Origin: a virus
DNA length: 28,130 nt
Direction: 5' to 3' (one strand)
Virus record (IMG/VR): IMGVR_UViG_3300030202_000110
Span: 1-28,130 of that record
Position numbers and translations under genes: made by a program. Under the pieces are notes generated by a model. That model searched no databases, had not been told where the DNA came from, and worked only from the letters and a program-made list of their open reading frames with translations. Below, one piece after another: positions 8,056 to 14,949 of this stretch; positions within the stretch are counted from its first letter, which is position 1; each line of letters starts with the position of its first letter.

Positions 8056-9256
8056 ACTGCACAAAATATTTACCTGCATTAGGATTGTCTAAATGATATG
8101 TAATTGCATATCTCACTCCATCAATAGCATGATTCCAATTATCAATGTATAACTTTGACCCCTTGTCTTGATATGCGTAATTGTTTAGCTCTTTAGCTAT
8201 ATTGGTTGATTCAGGTGTTATGACTAAGTGATAATCTTGCATTCTTGTTATACCACTTTCAATAGTTCCCTTTTTAACAGGCTTTATGTTTACTCCCAAA
8301 TGCTTTAAGTCTGCTATTAGTCTAGGCTCGGCACTATCCGCTATAATTAACTTTTGCTCTACCTTTTCTAATATTAGCTGTGCTAAGTCATGTGACTTTA
8401 ATCCGTTCTTGTATATGTGTTCTTTTAAATATATCTTTTGTTTCTTTTTATCAATAGCTACTTCTGTTAAACTATCAGGATCAACACTAAATCCAAAGTC
8501 CATACCGCATGACGTTTGTAATCCATCAGGATTAAATTCGCCTATACTCCAATTATCAAACACAACACCTTCTGCTCGTTCTAACCAACCACCCATGATT
8601 TTATGCTGATACTTTTTAAAGTTGTTATGCTTTATGGTCTCTATACGTTCTAGGAAGCTCTTAGAGAGGTTTTCTTTGTTGTCTAGGTATGTACTATGGA
8701 TATAGCATACATTGTCTCTAACGCCATTAAAACCAGCTTCAACTCCTTTGTCTTCAAAGAATCTTTTGTATATCCAATGCTCTTTAGTAACAGGATTTAA
8801 TATAAGTATAATTCTGTTCTGTATTTCCTTCTCTCTAATACTTAAATCAATTGTGTCAAATATATCTTCGTCAATTAATTCTTCTGCCTCATCAAGAACC
8901 CAGTTGGATACGCCTGTCAATGATTTTAAACTTGCTGTTTGATTTCCTGCTGACGTTTTGATCCCTCTAAATAAAATATCAGACTTGTTCTTTAAATTGA
9001 CAACCTCAGCTTTATTTACGCTAAATATACTCTCATATCCTAATAGTGTTATCTTTTCTAAGAACTCAGGTATGATTGATAGGTGTGCTGATACCATTGT
9101 GTACCTTGTAAACAATACTCTAATGTTTCTTGACATTGTAAGTAATGTTAGAAAGACTGTAACAGCAAAAGACTTACCAGAACCCCTACCACCTGTTATT
9201 ATGTAATAACGACAGTTAGACGTAAATAATGGATTGTATTTCTCGCTAAGATTCAG
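8054..9256 (-). CDS. terL: Terminase large subunit (400 aa, CTG start)
   Basis: This is the DNA-packaging motor ATPase and nuclease, of the PBSX/Terminase_3 type. Counted from CTG at 9256, Walker A is GGRGSGKS (22-29), Walker B is WVLDEAEE (119-126), a coupling region follows at LILNP, and the nuclease acids are GMDFG (D253), IADSAE (D307) and HAIDG (D379). The first ATG in this frame is at 9136, which would remove Walker A. No ATG, GTG or TTG lies between the in-frame TGA (9262-9260) and Walker A. CTG gives the family-like N-terminus [M]NLSEKYNPLF. The gene overlaps the TerS stop by 11 bases. Confidence 0.9.
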   Translation of the reverse strand: MNLSEKYNPLFTSNCRYYIITGGRGSGKSFAVTVFLTLLTMSRNIRVLFTRYTMVSAHLSIIPEFLEKITLLGYESIFSVNKAEVVNLKNKSDILFRGIKTSAGNQTASLKSLTGVSNWVLDEAEELIDEDIFDTIDLSIREKEIQNRIILILNPVTKEHWIYKRFFEDKGVEAGFNGVRDNVCYIHSTYLDNKENLSKSFLERIETIKHNNFKKYQHKIMGGWLERAEGVVFDNWSIGEFNPDGLQTSCGMDFGFSVDPDSLTEVAIDKKKQKIYLKEHIYKNGLKSHDLAQLILEKVEQKLIIADSAEPRLIADLKHLGVNIKPVKKGTIESGITRMQDYHLVITPESTNIAKELNNYAYQDKGSKLYIDNWNHAIDGVRYAITYHLDNPNAGKYFVQ

Positions 9257-9503
9257 TTTTCACAAAGTTTATTAAAGGCATATTCAGACTTTCTTCGTTT
9301 GTAGTTACATCTACCCTTTGCTGAGGTTTGCCATAAAAGTATTCAAAGAATAACTTAACTGCCCATTGTTCTTTTTTCTCTAATCCTTTTTTTAGTGATT
9401 CTAATGCCATAGCGTTCATGGGTGTTAGATTCTCTATTAGCTTTTGTTCTTCTGCTTTTGCCTTTCTACCTGCTCCTTCTCTTTTGCCTCCGTGTGTACT
9501 CAT
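9246..9503 (-). CDS. terS: Terminase small subunit (85 aa)
   Basis: The N-terminus GGKREGAGRKAKAEEQKLIE is typical of small terminase subunits in Bacteroidetes phages. The rest is helical (MNAMALESLKKGLEKKEQWA) and ends in a short segment with YFYGKPQQRVDV. The protein should recognise phage DNA and load TerL, whose gene overlaps its end. It is short for the family. The late motif and a 12-bp palindrome lie in the 43-base gap in front of the gene. Confidence 0.75.
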   Translation of the reverse strand: MSTHGGKREGAGRKAKAEEQKLIENLTPMNAMALESLKKGLEKKEQWAVKLFFEYFYGKPQQRVDVTTNEESLNMPLINFVKTES

Positions 9504-9514
9504 TTTGAAATAAT

Positions 9515-9526
9515 TTGATTAATCAA
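9515..9526. promoter_or_regulatory. Perfect 12-bp palindrome before terS
   Basis: TTGATTAATCAA is its own reverse complement. It lies between the late motif (9532-9546) and the terS start (9503). It could be an operator for a dimeric regulator, such as the small HTH protein encoded at 10565-10774. A chance palindrome in AT-rich DNA cannot be excluded. Confidence 0.3.
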
Positions 9527-9531
9527 GTTTC

Positions 9532-9546
9532 ATTATATAATAGAAA
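9532..9546 (-). promoter_or_regulatory. Repeated late motif copy (before terS)
   Basis: The minus strand reads TTTCTATTATATAAT, beginning next to the NinB stop and ending 28 bases before the terS ATG. It is identical to the copy before the tail chaperone. I infer a promoter that starts packaging and tail gene expression. Confidence 0.5.
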
Positions 9547-9930
9547 TCACTTGAATTCGTTTGGTAGCATTAATCTTATACCTAATTCTGTTAAAGCCCA
9601 TATACGTATTTGGTCTGCATATACTTCGAACTCTTTTGTGTTCATTCTAGCTGTACTGTTTACTGTTTGTAGACCTATCTGTTTATCGTTTATCTCTATG
9701 CTTTGCCATTCACTTGAAAACTTAATCTTTAGTGTGTCGTGCATTTCGTCTGGGAAATAGCCTAGCTCTGCTGCTAATGGCTGTACTATACAAGCCCAGT
9801 AATAATTGTTTTGCATATTGCTTCTATTGTTTCTTTGTTTCTTAACCTTTACTATGTAATCACTACCAAGTTCTTTTAAGTAATTAAATAGAGTCTGTTT
9901 ATCTTGTGTGTTATTTATTACAAAGTTCAA
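9547..9930 (-). CDS. ninB: NinB-like recombination protein (127 aa)
   Basis: The protein resembles the lambda NinB/Orf family, which binds single-stranded DNA and helps RecF-type recombination. Visible features are the basic block VKVKKQRNNRSNMQNNYYWA (residues about 27-46), a middle helix, and the C-terminal EVYADQIRIWALTELGIRL. The length fits the family. The gene overlaps the methyltransferase end by 4 bases. A NinG gene in the same operon strengthens the assignment. Confidence 0.65.
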   Translation of the reverse strand: MNFVINNTQDKQTLFNYLKELGSDYIVKVKKQRNNRSNMQNNYYWACIVQPLAAELGYFPDEMHDTLKIKFSSEWQSIEINDKQIGLQTVNSTARMNTKEFEVYADQIRIWALTELGIRLMLPNEFK

Positions 9931-10568
9931 AATAGTTCAGTTTGATTAACATTCTCTTTTTTTACTATTCCTAACATAGTTTCAAATATTGATTTACCTA
10001 CTTCATAATCAACAAGGTTTCTAGCAATTTTTTGAATTGATTGATTCCCTTTATATTTTTTAAAATTGTAATCGTGAAATTCACACCATTGTACTACTTC
10101 ATTTTTACTTTCCATTATGCCACCCTTTCTTTCATCTAAATCATAAGGTAAAATAAAATTAGTCCAATACAAATGTCTACCTCTTTTATGCGCTTTAATT
10201 AATGGTTCATAGTATGGGATTACGTTTTCTACTACATATTTTGCTTTAACCCATTTTTGTAAAAATAATATTTCTTCGTAAAGCTTCATGTCTGGATAAG
10301 CTGGTCTTGTTGTTTCTCTTCTTGCAAATCTAGCTCTTGAATGTGTGGGGCAAGGTGGAGAACTCCATATAAAGTCATAATCTTTATAATTGTCTAACAA
10401 GTATTGGTGTGCATCAGCTATTACAACTTTATCATTAGGAAATCTTTCTTGATATAATCTTGCACACTCAGGATCAAGTTCTACTGCTGTTACTTCAATA
10501 TCATCTTTTACTTCGTTCCATTTATAACGATTTCCTCCAAGACAAGCGTATAGGTTAAGTATTTTCAT
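9927..10568 (-). CDS. DNA cytosine-5 methyltransferase (213 aa, compact)
   Basis: The protein shows C5-MTase motifs in order: I LNLYACLGGNR (4-14), the acidic ELDPE (30-34), IV SSPPCPTHS (69-77, catalytic C73), VI VVENV (112-116), and VIII-like HKRGRHLYW (127-135). The C-terminal GNQSIQKIARNLVDYEVGKS may be motif X. It is shorter than typical enzymes (over 300 aa), with little room for a target-recognition domain. It probably modifies phage DNA against host restriction. The gene is coupled by a 4-base overlap to the HTH gene upstream. Confidence 0.8.
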   Translation of the reverse strand: MKILNLYACLGGNRYKWNEVKDDIEVTAVELDPECARLYQERFPNDKVVIADAHQYLLDNYKDYDFIWSSPPCPTHSRARFARRETTRPAYPDMKLYEEILFLQKWVKAKYVVENVIPYYEPLIKAHKRGRHLYWTNFILPYDLDERKGGIMESKNEVVQWCEFHDYNFKKYKGNQSIQKIARNLVDYEVGKSIFETMLGIVKKENVNQTELF

Positions 10569-10774
10569 TGACGCATGTATTTACCCGCAAGACTGTTCTC
10601 TCTTCTTTTCTTTAATTCATTAGATATACCATCACTTATCGCTTTTTTATTTAGATTAAACATTTCTGATAGTTCTGTCAAGCTATTTGTTTCAGGGTTT
10701 TTAAAATAATAATCAACAACTTTTTTTTGTAAAGCTTTTAAATACCTAGTTGTCCTATACATTCTTTTTTTCAT
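10565..10774 (-). CDS. Small helix-turn-helix DNA-binding protein (69 aa)
   Basis: The protein is basic with an HTH-like segment at about residues 31-56 (SLTELSEMFNLNKKAISDGI), preceded by a Lys/Arg-rich N-terminus. It could be a regulator of middle or late genes, or an accessory DNA-binding protein for the methyltransferase next to it. It overlaps that gene by 4 bases, and it directly follows the 85-aa gene. No dimer domain is visible, and the target is unknown. Confidence 0.5.
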   Translation of the reverse strand: MKKRMYRTTRYLKALQKKVVDYYFKNPETNSLTELSEMFNLNKKAISDGISNELKKRRENSLAGKYMRQ

Positions 10775-11032
10775 TTAATCAAATGATTCGTTAACACCTC
10801 TTTCTCCTACTAGCTTTTCTTTAGCCCCTTCCCAGAGTTTATCATGTCTTTTCTTCTTACTTAATGATGCTTCTGTTCTTTTAAGACTAGGCATACCTTC
10901 AACAGGTCTAGAATCCATATACTTTTTACAGCTACACATAACATCTGCAACCCACTTTTTATCTCTATACACTATCTTAGCTTTTGAGACTTCTTTGGTT
11001 TCTTTTTTACATTCGCAAGTGTATAATGTCAT
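10775..11032 (-). CDS. Conserved hypothetical, Cys-containing phage protein (85 aa)
   Basis: The N-terminal half has C6, C8 and a CSC pair at about residues 33-35 (MTLYTCECKKE, VADVMCSCKKYMDS), suggesting a small metal-binding ribbon. The C-terminal part is Lys-rich, with KKKRHDKLWEGAKEKLVGER. I recall similar proteins in flavobacterial phages, but no function. The gene overlaps the DUF3310 gene by 4 bases. Confidence 0.5.
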   Translation of the reverse strand: MTLYTCECKKETKEVSKAKIVYRDKKWVADVMCSCKKYMDSRPVEGMPSLKRTEASLSKKKRHDKLWEGAKEKLVGERGVNESFD

Positions 11033-11286
11033 TTTGCTAATCCTCCAGTTAGTGTTTTACTTTCTTCATGTATCTTTTCTAATTCAAAGTGTAATACGTT
11101 TATTGCCTTTTGTATATCTTGCTCAGGAGAGTTGCCTTCCTTGTTTCCTGCTCGTAATATATACTGAACAGCTTGGGCTTTCCATGCACTTAAATCAAAG
11201 TCATCAACTATATCTTTAGCTGAATATCCATATAAGTTTCCTGTATAATAGTGTGGCTGTGGGTTTTTTTTATAATCTTTAGTCAT
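11029..11286 (-). CDS. DUF3310 family protein (85 aa)
   Basis: The pattern HYYTGNLYGYSAKDIVDDFD, then QAVQYILRAGNK, then EQDIQKAINVLHFEL matches DUF3310. This is a small phage family sometimes called nucleotide kinase-like, without proven activity. It lies among middle genes near the methyltransferase and NinB, which suggests a role in DNA or nucleotide metabolism. It overlaps the zinc-knuckle gene by 8 bases. Confidence 0.65.
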   Translation of the reverse strand: MTKDYKKNPQPHYYTGNLYGYSAKDIVDDFDLSAWKAQAVQYILRAGNKEGNSPEQDIQKAINVLHFELEKIHEESKTLTGGLAK

Positions 11287-11689
11287 TTTTATATTTTTTA
11301 TATAGTTTTTTTATTCCATCAAAGCAAGTGCTAATACATGATCCGCAATTAGTACCTGTTGAATAATTTGTTCCATGTATTGTGTTGTATGTTTCTATCA
11401 TTCTTGCTTTTGCTTGTTGGTCTTTTGCTCTTCCTGTTTTTAAGTCTTTCCACATATCTAATATTTCATCTATTATTTCTTGCGGTAAGTCTTCAGGCGT
11501 TTCCATTAGGATTGTTTTTTCCCATTTTTTTGGTTTGTCTGCACACTCCATAGGGGCGAGACGTGCCTTGACTTTCATAAAGCATTTACATATAGAGCAG
11601 TTTCCTAATAAGCTAAGATATTTATCACAAGCTCTGCATATTGCTATTCTATCTTCATAAACATTATTAGGAACAAAAAACTTATTCAC
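11279..11689 (-). CDS. Cys-rich zinc-knuckle-like protein, possibly split by a frameshift (GTG start proposed)
   Basis: The core is YEDRIAICRACDKYLS, then NCSICKCFMKVKARLA and MECADKP: CxxC...CxxCxC...C, as in small zinc proteins of many phages. The C-terminal half has a second Cys set (CGSCISTC). The frame is open from TTG at 11737, but the residues before NKFFVP look noncoding. GTG at 11689 is used here. The preceding 31-codon frame (11682-11777) reads like the missing N-terminus and stops at TAA just here. So this gene is either separate and coupled by GTGAATAA, or split by one extra base. Confidence 0.55.
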   Translation of the reverse strand: MNKFFVPNNVYEDRIAICRACDKYLSLLGNCSICKCFMKVKARLAPMECADKPKKWEKTILMETPEDLPQEIIDEILDMWKDLKTGRAKDQQAKARMIETYNTIHGTNYSTGTNCGSCISTCFDGIKKLYKKYKND

Positions 11690-11777
11690 TTTTGACTGCG
11701 TAATATGGTTCTCTCCAATCTGGGTGTTTAAAACCAAATTGCATAAAAAATAGGTCGTGTGTTTTTGGGTTATACAT
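11682..11777 (-). CDS. 31-aa frame, probable N-terminal part of the zinc-knuckle protein
   Basis: ATG at 11777 overlaps the stop of the sigma-like gene (TAA at 11772-11770). The product is MYNPKTHDLFFMQFGFKHPD followed by WREPYYAVKSE and TAA. Its regular composition and its position directly in front of VPNNVYEDR suggest one ancestral protein. Removing one T at the TAA (GAA TAA G to GAA AAG) would join the two parts as SEKFFVPNNV. A +1 frameshift, a sequence error or a true split are all possible. Confidence 0.45.
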   Translation of the reverse strand: MYNPKTHDLFFMQFGFKHPDWREPYYAVKSE

Positions 11778-12351
11778 CTTCATTTAATTCTTTTTTTAAA
11801 ATTGTTCTTACTTTGTCTATTGTTGTAAATATACTATTTCTGCTTATACCAGTCTTTGCGGCAAGTGAATCGAGAGTCTCTCCGCTATAATAAAGTTTAA
11901 ATAATTCACGATCATACCAAGATTCTAATTTGTCAAGCTCTACGTCAATTAATTCTAATTTATATAAAGACTTATTATGACTGACATCTTCTTCCTTATT
12001 AGGTAAATTATAAAGATGCTTGTTTGGTATAACTTCTCCAGTTTCAATCACGTCATAAGTTATTGTACTTGTAAACTCATCTATGTGCGTATAGTATTTA
12101 TCAAACTTATAATAAAAATTGCTACGCTTACTTGTCAAAGACCTTCGTAGTGCAACCGCACCATATCTTATCAATCCTTCTAAACCATCTTTTTCATATA
12201 TATTTGTAAGGGTTTCAGGATTCATTTGTAAAAAATAAAGCATAAGTTCTTGTACTGCTTCATTAACTTTGTTTTCATCAGTTGTAATACCATAAGCCAT
12301 AGTCCTAAACTTATCTGTTAGCTTTGATATTTTAACGTAAATATCAGTCAT
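11770..12351 (-). CDS. Sigma-70-like transcription factor (193 aa)
   Basis: The N-terminal half is helical with a region-2-like layout (KLTDKFRTMAYGITTDENKV, QELMLYFLQM, RYGAVALRRSL). The C-terminal part (about 135-190) looks like region 4: LDKLESWYDRELFKLYYSGE, then TLDSLAAKTGISRNSIFTTI, a helix-turn-helix. This resembles sigma-like proteins of Bacteroidetes phages. I infer that it redirects host RNA polymerase to phage promoters, with the repeated TTTCTATTATATAAT motif as candidate target. It overlaps its upstream neighbour by 8 bases. Confidence 0.6.
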   Translation of the reverse strand: MTDIYVKISKLTDKFRTMAYGITTDENKVNEAVQELMLYFLQMNPETLTNIYEKDGLEGLIRYGAVALRRSLTSKRSNFYYKFDKYYTHIDEFTSTITYDVIETGEVIPNKHLYNLPNKEEDVSHNKSLYKLELIDVELDKLESWYDRELFKLYYSGETLDSLAAKTGISRNSIFTTIDKVRTILKKELNEDV

Positions 12352-12700
12352 TGTCTGGCTCTAAAGCATCTAATCTTGTTACAGTTTCAGTAAGCATTTG
12401 TTCTAATACAACCTTGTATGCTCTAATAACTGCTGAGTTTGTTTTTGTTTCTATTCCTGCATAGAATCCACTTGTTGCAACTGATATGTTTATCGGTAAA
12501 ATTACTATCCAGTCGTAAAAATTATTTTCTCTTACTCCTTCACCATATCCGTTAGAATATTCTACTATTAAATCAATGACCTCTAAATAATTCTTGTATC
12601 TTGTTTGGGATGCTACCTCTTCTGTAAACTGTTTGCACATTGTAATATAAGACTCAACTATTAATCTATGTTCTTCGCTTGAATAAATTGCTGTGTGCAT
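12344..12700 (-). CDS. Hypothetical protein (118 aa)
   Basis: Family not recognised. The N-terminal half is helical (SSEEHRLIVESYITMCKQFT). The middle has a mildly hydrophobic stretch (YDWIVILPINISVATSGFYA) that may be a buried core. The C-terminal helix is acidic (TVTRLDALEPDND). It lies between NinG and the sigma-like gene and overlaps the latter by 8 bases, so it is co-translated with it. A role as partner of the sigma-like protein is only a guess from position. Confidence 0.45.
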   Translation of the reverse strand: MHTAIYSSEEHRLIVESYITMCKQFTEEVASQTRYKNYLEVIDLIVEYSNGYGEGVRENNFYDWIVILPINISVATSGFYAGIETKTNSAVIRAYKVVLEQMLTETVTRLDALEPDND

Positions 12701-12722
12701 ACGGCTAAATTAAAATAAAAGT

Positions 12723-13133
12723 TTATTCAATTCCCTTTTCTTTTTTTAAGTTTTTAACAGCTTCTTTGTAATAACTTATCTTTTCTTCGTAATCAACTCT
12801 AGACATTTTACATATTTGTCTTGATTTTATTTGTAATTCTTCTGCTGTACCTTCACCATATTTGTGATCTAATGCAATACTGAATTTATACTGTTCACCT
12901 TGACCAAATAAATTATCTGCGGCACTCTGTGGAGCTACATTAATTTCGCACCATCTAGTTGACATGTGACGTCTTGACATAAAATGACCTGCATGAATTT
13001 TTTTATAATGGTAAAGTCTTCCAGAGGTTATACATTGAACCATACCTTCATTAGTGGCGTCTCTTAGCCTAATAAAAAGACTAAACCATTTATCCAGTTC
13101 TTTTTTTAATTTACTTATTGACTTGGTAGCCAT
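12723..13133 (-). CDS. ninG: NinG/Rap-like recombination endonuclease (136 aa)
   Basis: Lambda NinG (Rap) is a nuclease acting on branched DNA. The typical core is visible: VQCITSGRLYHYKKIHAGHF (about 32-51), SRRHMSTRWCEINVAPQSAA, then DNLFGQGEQYKFSIALDHKYG. Two usual Cys positions are replaced (CITS for CxxC, QSAADN for QCxxCN), so the zinc site may be altered while the AGHF part is kept. The gene overlaps the 102-aa gene by 23 bases, and an early helix (SKLKKELDKWFSLFIRLRD) precedes the core. Confidence 0.7.
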   Translation of the reverse strand: MATKSISKLKKELDKWFSLFIRLRDATNEGMVQCITSGRLYHYKKIHAGHFMSRRHMSTRWCEINVAPQSAADNLFGQGEQYKFSIALDHKYGEGTAEELQIKSRQICKMSRVDYEEKISYYKEAVKNLKKEKGIE

Positions 13134-13419
13134 TTTCTTTTAAATATTCATTTTGTATTTCACCTTTCCTAAGCCTGTACTTTTCTCCCCTATATGTAGG
13201 AAATTCTTCTTGCAACTTTGCTCTAGCACGTCTAATGCTAGTGGCTGCTGTTAATTGTCCTGCTGCATATAATCTTAAAAAATCTCTGTAACTTGAATTT
13301 TTAACAATTATCATTTTTTTAATTTCTTCATTCCAAATGTTGCAGCATAGTTTGTTATCGTCATCTCTTAAATGAGGATATTTGTCTAACCAAAATTTTA
13401 CTTTTTCTTTTGTTTTCAT
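13111..13419 (-). CDS. Conserved hypothetical phage protein (102 aa)
   Basis: The sequence FWLDKYPHLRDDDNKLCCNI, then SIRRARAKLQEEFPTYRGE and YRLRKGEIQNEY recalls small proteins of Bacteroidetes phage replication regions that I cannot tie to a function. It is basic and helical and may bind DNA. It is preceded by a 20-codon gene in ATGA overlap and overlaps NinG by 23 bases. Confidence 0.5.
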   Translation of the reverse strand: MKTKEKVKFWLDKYPHLRDDDNKLCCNIWNEEIKKMIIVKNSSYRDFLRLYAAGQLTAATSIRRARAKLQEEFPTYRGEKYRLRKGEIQNEYLKENGYQVNK

Positions 13420-13478
13420 TCTCTTAAGTTTCTAATTAAAAACATTACAACAGCAGTTATTAATACCCATCCAATCAT
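13416..13478 (-). CDS. Putative 20-aa membrane microprotein
   Basis: The product MIGWVLITAVVMFLIRNLRE is a single hydrophobic helix with a charged tail. It is joined by ATGA overlaps on both sides: its start lies in the stop of the 122-aa gene and its stop in the start of the 102-aa gene. Exact packing and the clear membrane-helix composition argue for translation. The role is unknown; it might also only couple translation. Confidence 0.45.
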   Translation of the reverse strand: MIGWVLITAVVMFLIRNLRE

Positions 13479-13843
13479 GATAAAAGTTTTACTGGTTCTT
13501 GATAATATGGTACTGTCTTAGGGGCTTTCCCTAATGTTTTTACTTCATAATATGCGTTGTCACACATGCTTTTCATTTCGTATGTCCACTTATAAAACGT
13601 ACGTATGTTTAAAAAGGGTTCATCCTTGCCGAATCTAACACCATGATGGAAAGCATCTTCCACTTGGTTAAATGTCATATTTCCAAATCTTTTTTCTTGA
13701 ATTAAATCCTGAGCAAATATTTTACTAAGACTAGCCATAGTTTGCGGATCAGTTTTGTGTCCTATTTCAACTGAGGTCTTAGCAACTAGGTCTAATACCT
13801 TTTCGGTTAATTCTTTTAAATTTTCTTTCTTTAGTGGTTTCAT
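13475..13843 (-). CDS. Replication-region protein (122 aa)
   Basis: ATG at 13843 is in ATGA overlap with the stop of the winged-helix initiator and is preferred over TTG at 13867. The protein is helical, with SLSKIFAQDLIQEKRFGNMT, VEDAFHHGVRFGKDEPFLNI, then RTFYKWTYEMK. It resembles proteins found next to replication initiators in Bacteroidetes phages, possibly acting with the initiator or as a helicase-loading aid. The function is inferred only from the neighbour. Confidence 0.5.
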   Translation of the reverse strand: MKPLKKENLKELTEKVLDLVAKTSVEIGHKTDPQTMASLSKIFAQDLIQEKRFGNMTFNQVEDAFHHGVRFGKDEPFLNIRTFYKWTYEMKSMCDNAYYEVKTLGKAPKTVPYYQEPVKLLS

Positions 13844-14439
13844 ATTAATTTCTTTGCTTCTTGCCAAGCATTTATTTGGGAATCTAGCTTAGACATTGTA
13901 TTTGTTTTATTTTTTCCCCAATTTTTTTGATTTTTTTCCCAGCGCAATAATCTTAATTTTATTTCAAATGTGCTTTGCTTTTGGTATCTCATTTTCTTTT
14001 TACCTTCTGTCCAATAGTTTATAAAGTCCTCTAACATTTCTTTAGGATAATCAAAAGTCATAACCTCAGCAATAAATTTTTCCTTAGTTATATTTATATT
14101 ACTTGTATTATTAATACTTGTATTATTACCTTTCATCTTTTTCAGTATAGGGGTATCAATCTTTTTCGTGATACCTATACATCTTTTTATTATCTGCTTA
14201 TTAGAATTTCTTTCTATTAATACTGTTATAAAATTTAATTTTTTTAAATCAGTAATCCAACTGCTTATAGTGTTTTTACTAACGCCATACAATTCAGCAA
14301 AGTAATTGTTTGTTGCATAGCAATACCCTAGTTTTCCACTTAATGCTGTAATCTCTCCATATAATAATTTAGCATTAGGCTTTAAGTTTGAGTATCTTAC
14401 TTCAGCAGGAATGATAGCGTAATAATTAGGTTTTTCCAT
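13840..14439 (-). CDS. Winged-helix replication initiator-like protein (199 aa)
   Basis: ATG at 14439 lies in TAATG with the stop of the DnaA-like gene and is preferred over TTG at 14466. The N-terminal part is YYAIIPAEVRYSNLKPNAKL, then LYGEITALSGKLGYCYATNN and YFAELYGVSKNTISSWITDL. This is the usual pattern of phage and plasmid initiator winged helices (RepA/DnaD-like). The C-terminal part has WTEGKKKMRYQKQSTFEIKL, typical of primosome-type proteins. It probably recruits host replication proteins to the phage origin, since no helicase is encoded. Confidence 0.65.
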   Translation of the reverse strand: MEKPNYYAIIPAEVRYSNLKPNAKLLYGEITALSGKLGYCYATNNYFAELYGVSKNTISSWITDLKKLNFITVLIERNSNKQIIKRCIGITKKIDTPILKKMKGNNTSINNTSNINITKEKFIAEVMTFDYPKEMLEDFINYWTEGKKKMRYQKQSTFEIKLRLLRWEKNQKNWGKNKTNTMSKLDSQINAWQEAKKLI

Positions 14440-14948
14440 TATATTATTTCTAAGTTGTAATTGCAATCTGTCAATGCAAACTTACACTTTTCTAATTGAT
14501 CGTAAAATTCTCTATATGATACCTTAACATCAGCTTGAACATCACCAGAGGTAATTCTAATAATTGTTTGGTGCTTATCGCTATTAGTTATACCATTCTC
14601 TTTTAGATATTGCTTTAAATGACCTAAATCTGCAAATGTTTTCTTAGCACCTTTAATATTTGAATAAGCGTTATAGACCTTATTAAATATTTCTCGGTAT
14701 TTAGGGAATGATCTATAATTAGATTCGTGGCATTTTTCATAATGATAAACAGACACCCTGTCTCTTTTAATCTCTTTTGCTATTACAGTAGGGTGTATAT
14801 CATCTACCATTCTAGCTATAACACTAGCAACGCTTCTTGGGATTTGATACTTCTGCTCTCTGCTCTTATAAGAAAGTGAGCCTTTACGCAACCCCACTAG
14901 ACTTGTAGTAAGGTTGCATAAATTTTTAAAGTTTTCTTTTTCAATCAT
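14439..14948 (-). CDS. DnaA domain IV-like origin-binding protein (169 aa)
   Basis: Residues about 28-75 contain YKSREQKYQIPRSVASVIAR, then HPTVIAKEIKRDRVSVYHYE, resembling the DnaA C-terminal DNA-binding domain (helix-turn-helix plus an RDHSTV-like signature, here RDRVSV). The remainder is helical and has no AAA+ motifs, so it binds DNA but should not hydrolyse ATP. I infer a role in origin recognition or as a regulator. DnaA-box-like repeats lie at 16343-16375. It precedes the winged-helix initiator with TAATG coupling. Confidence 0.55.
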   Translation of the reverse strand: MIEKENFKNLCNLTTSLVGLRKGSLSYKSREQKYQIPRSVASVIARMVDDIHPTVIAKEIKRDRVSVYHYEKCHESNYRSFPKYREIFNKVYNAYSNIKGAKKTFADLGHLKQYLKENGITNSDKHQTIIRITSGDVQADVKVSYREFYDQLEKCKFALTDCNYNLEII

Positions 14949-14949
14949 T

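Noticed and set aside
8286-8609. Plus-strand frame of 107 codons
   Set aside because: It lies fully inside terL on the opposite strand, has shadow-like composition, and is cut off from promoters P1/P2 by the terminator.
8054-9136. TerL starting at ATG 9136
   Set aside because: This start removes the Walker A motif GGRGSGKS, which is in the same frame just upstream, so the gene must start earlier.
9246-9263. TerS-TerL fusion by +1 frameshift at TCT TAG C
   Set aside because: The tRNA would re-pair poorly, and the TerL N-terminus from CTG looks like a normal free start. A separate start is simpler.
11359-11660. Two overlapping plus-strand frames
   Set aside because: Both are antisense to the zinc-knuckle gene and have random-looking hydrophobic composition.
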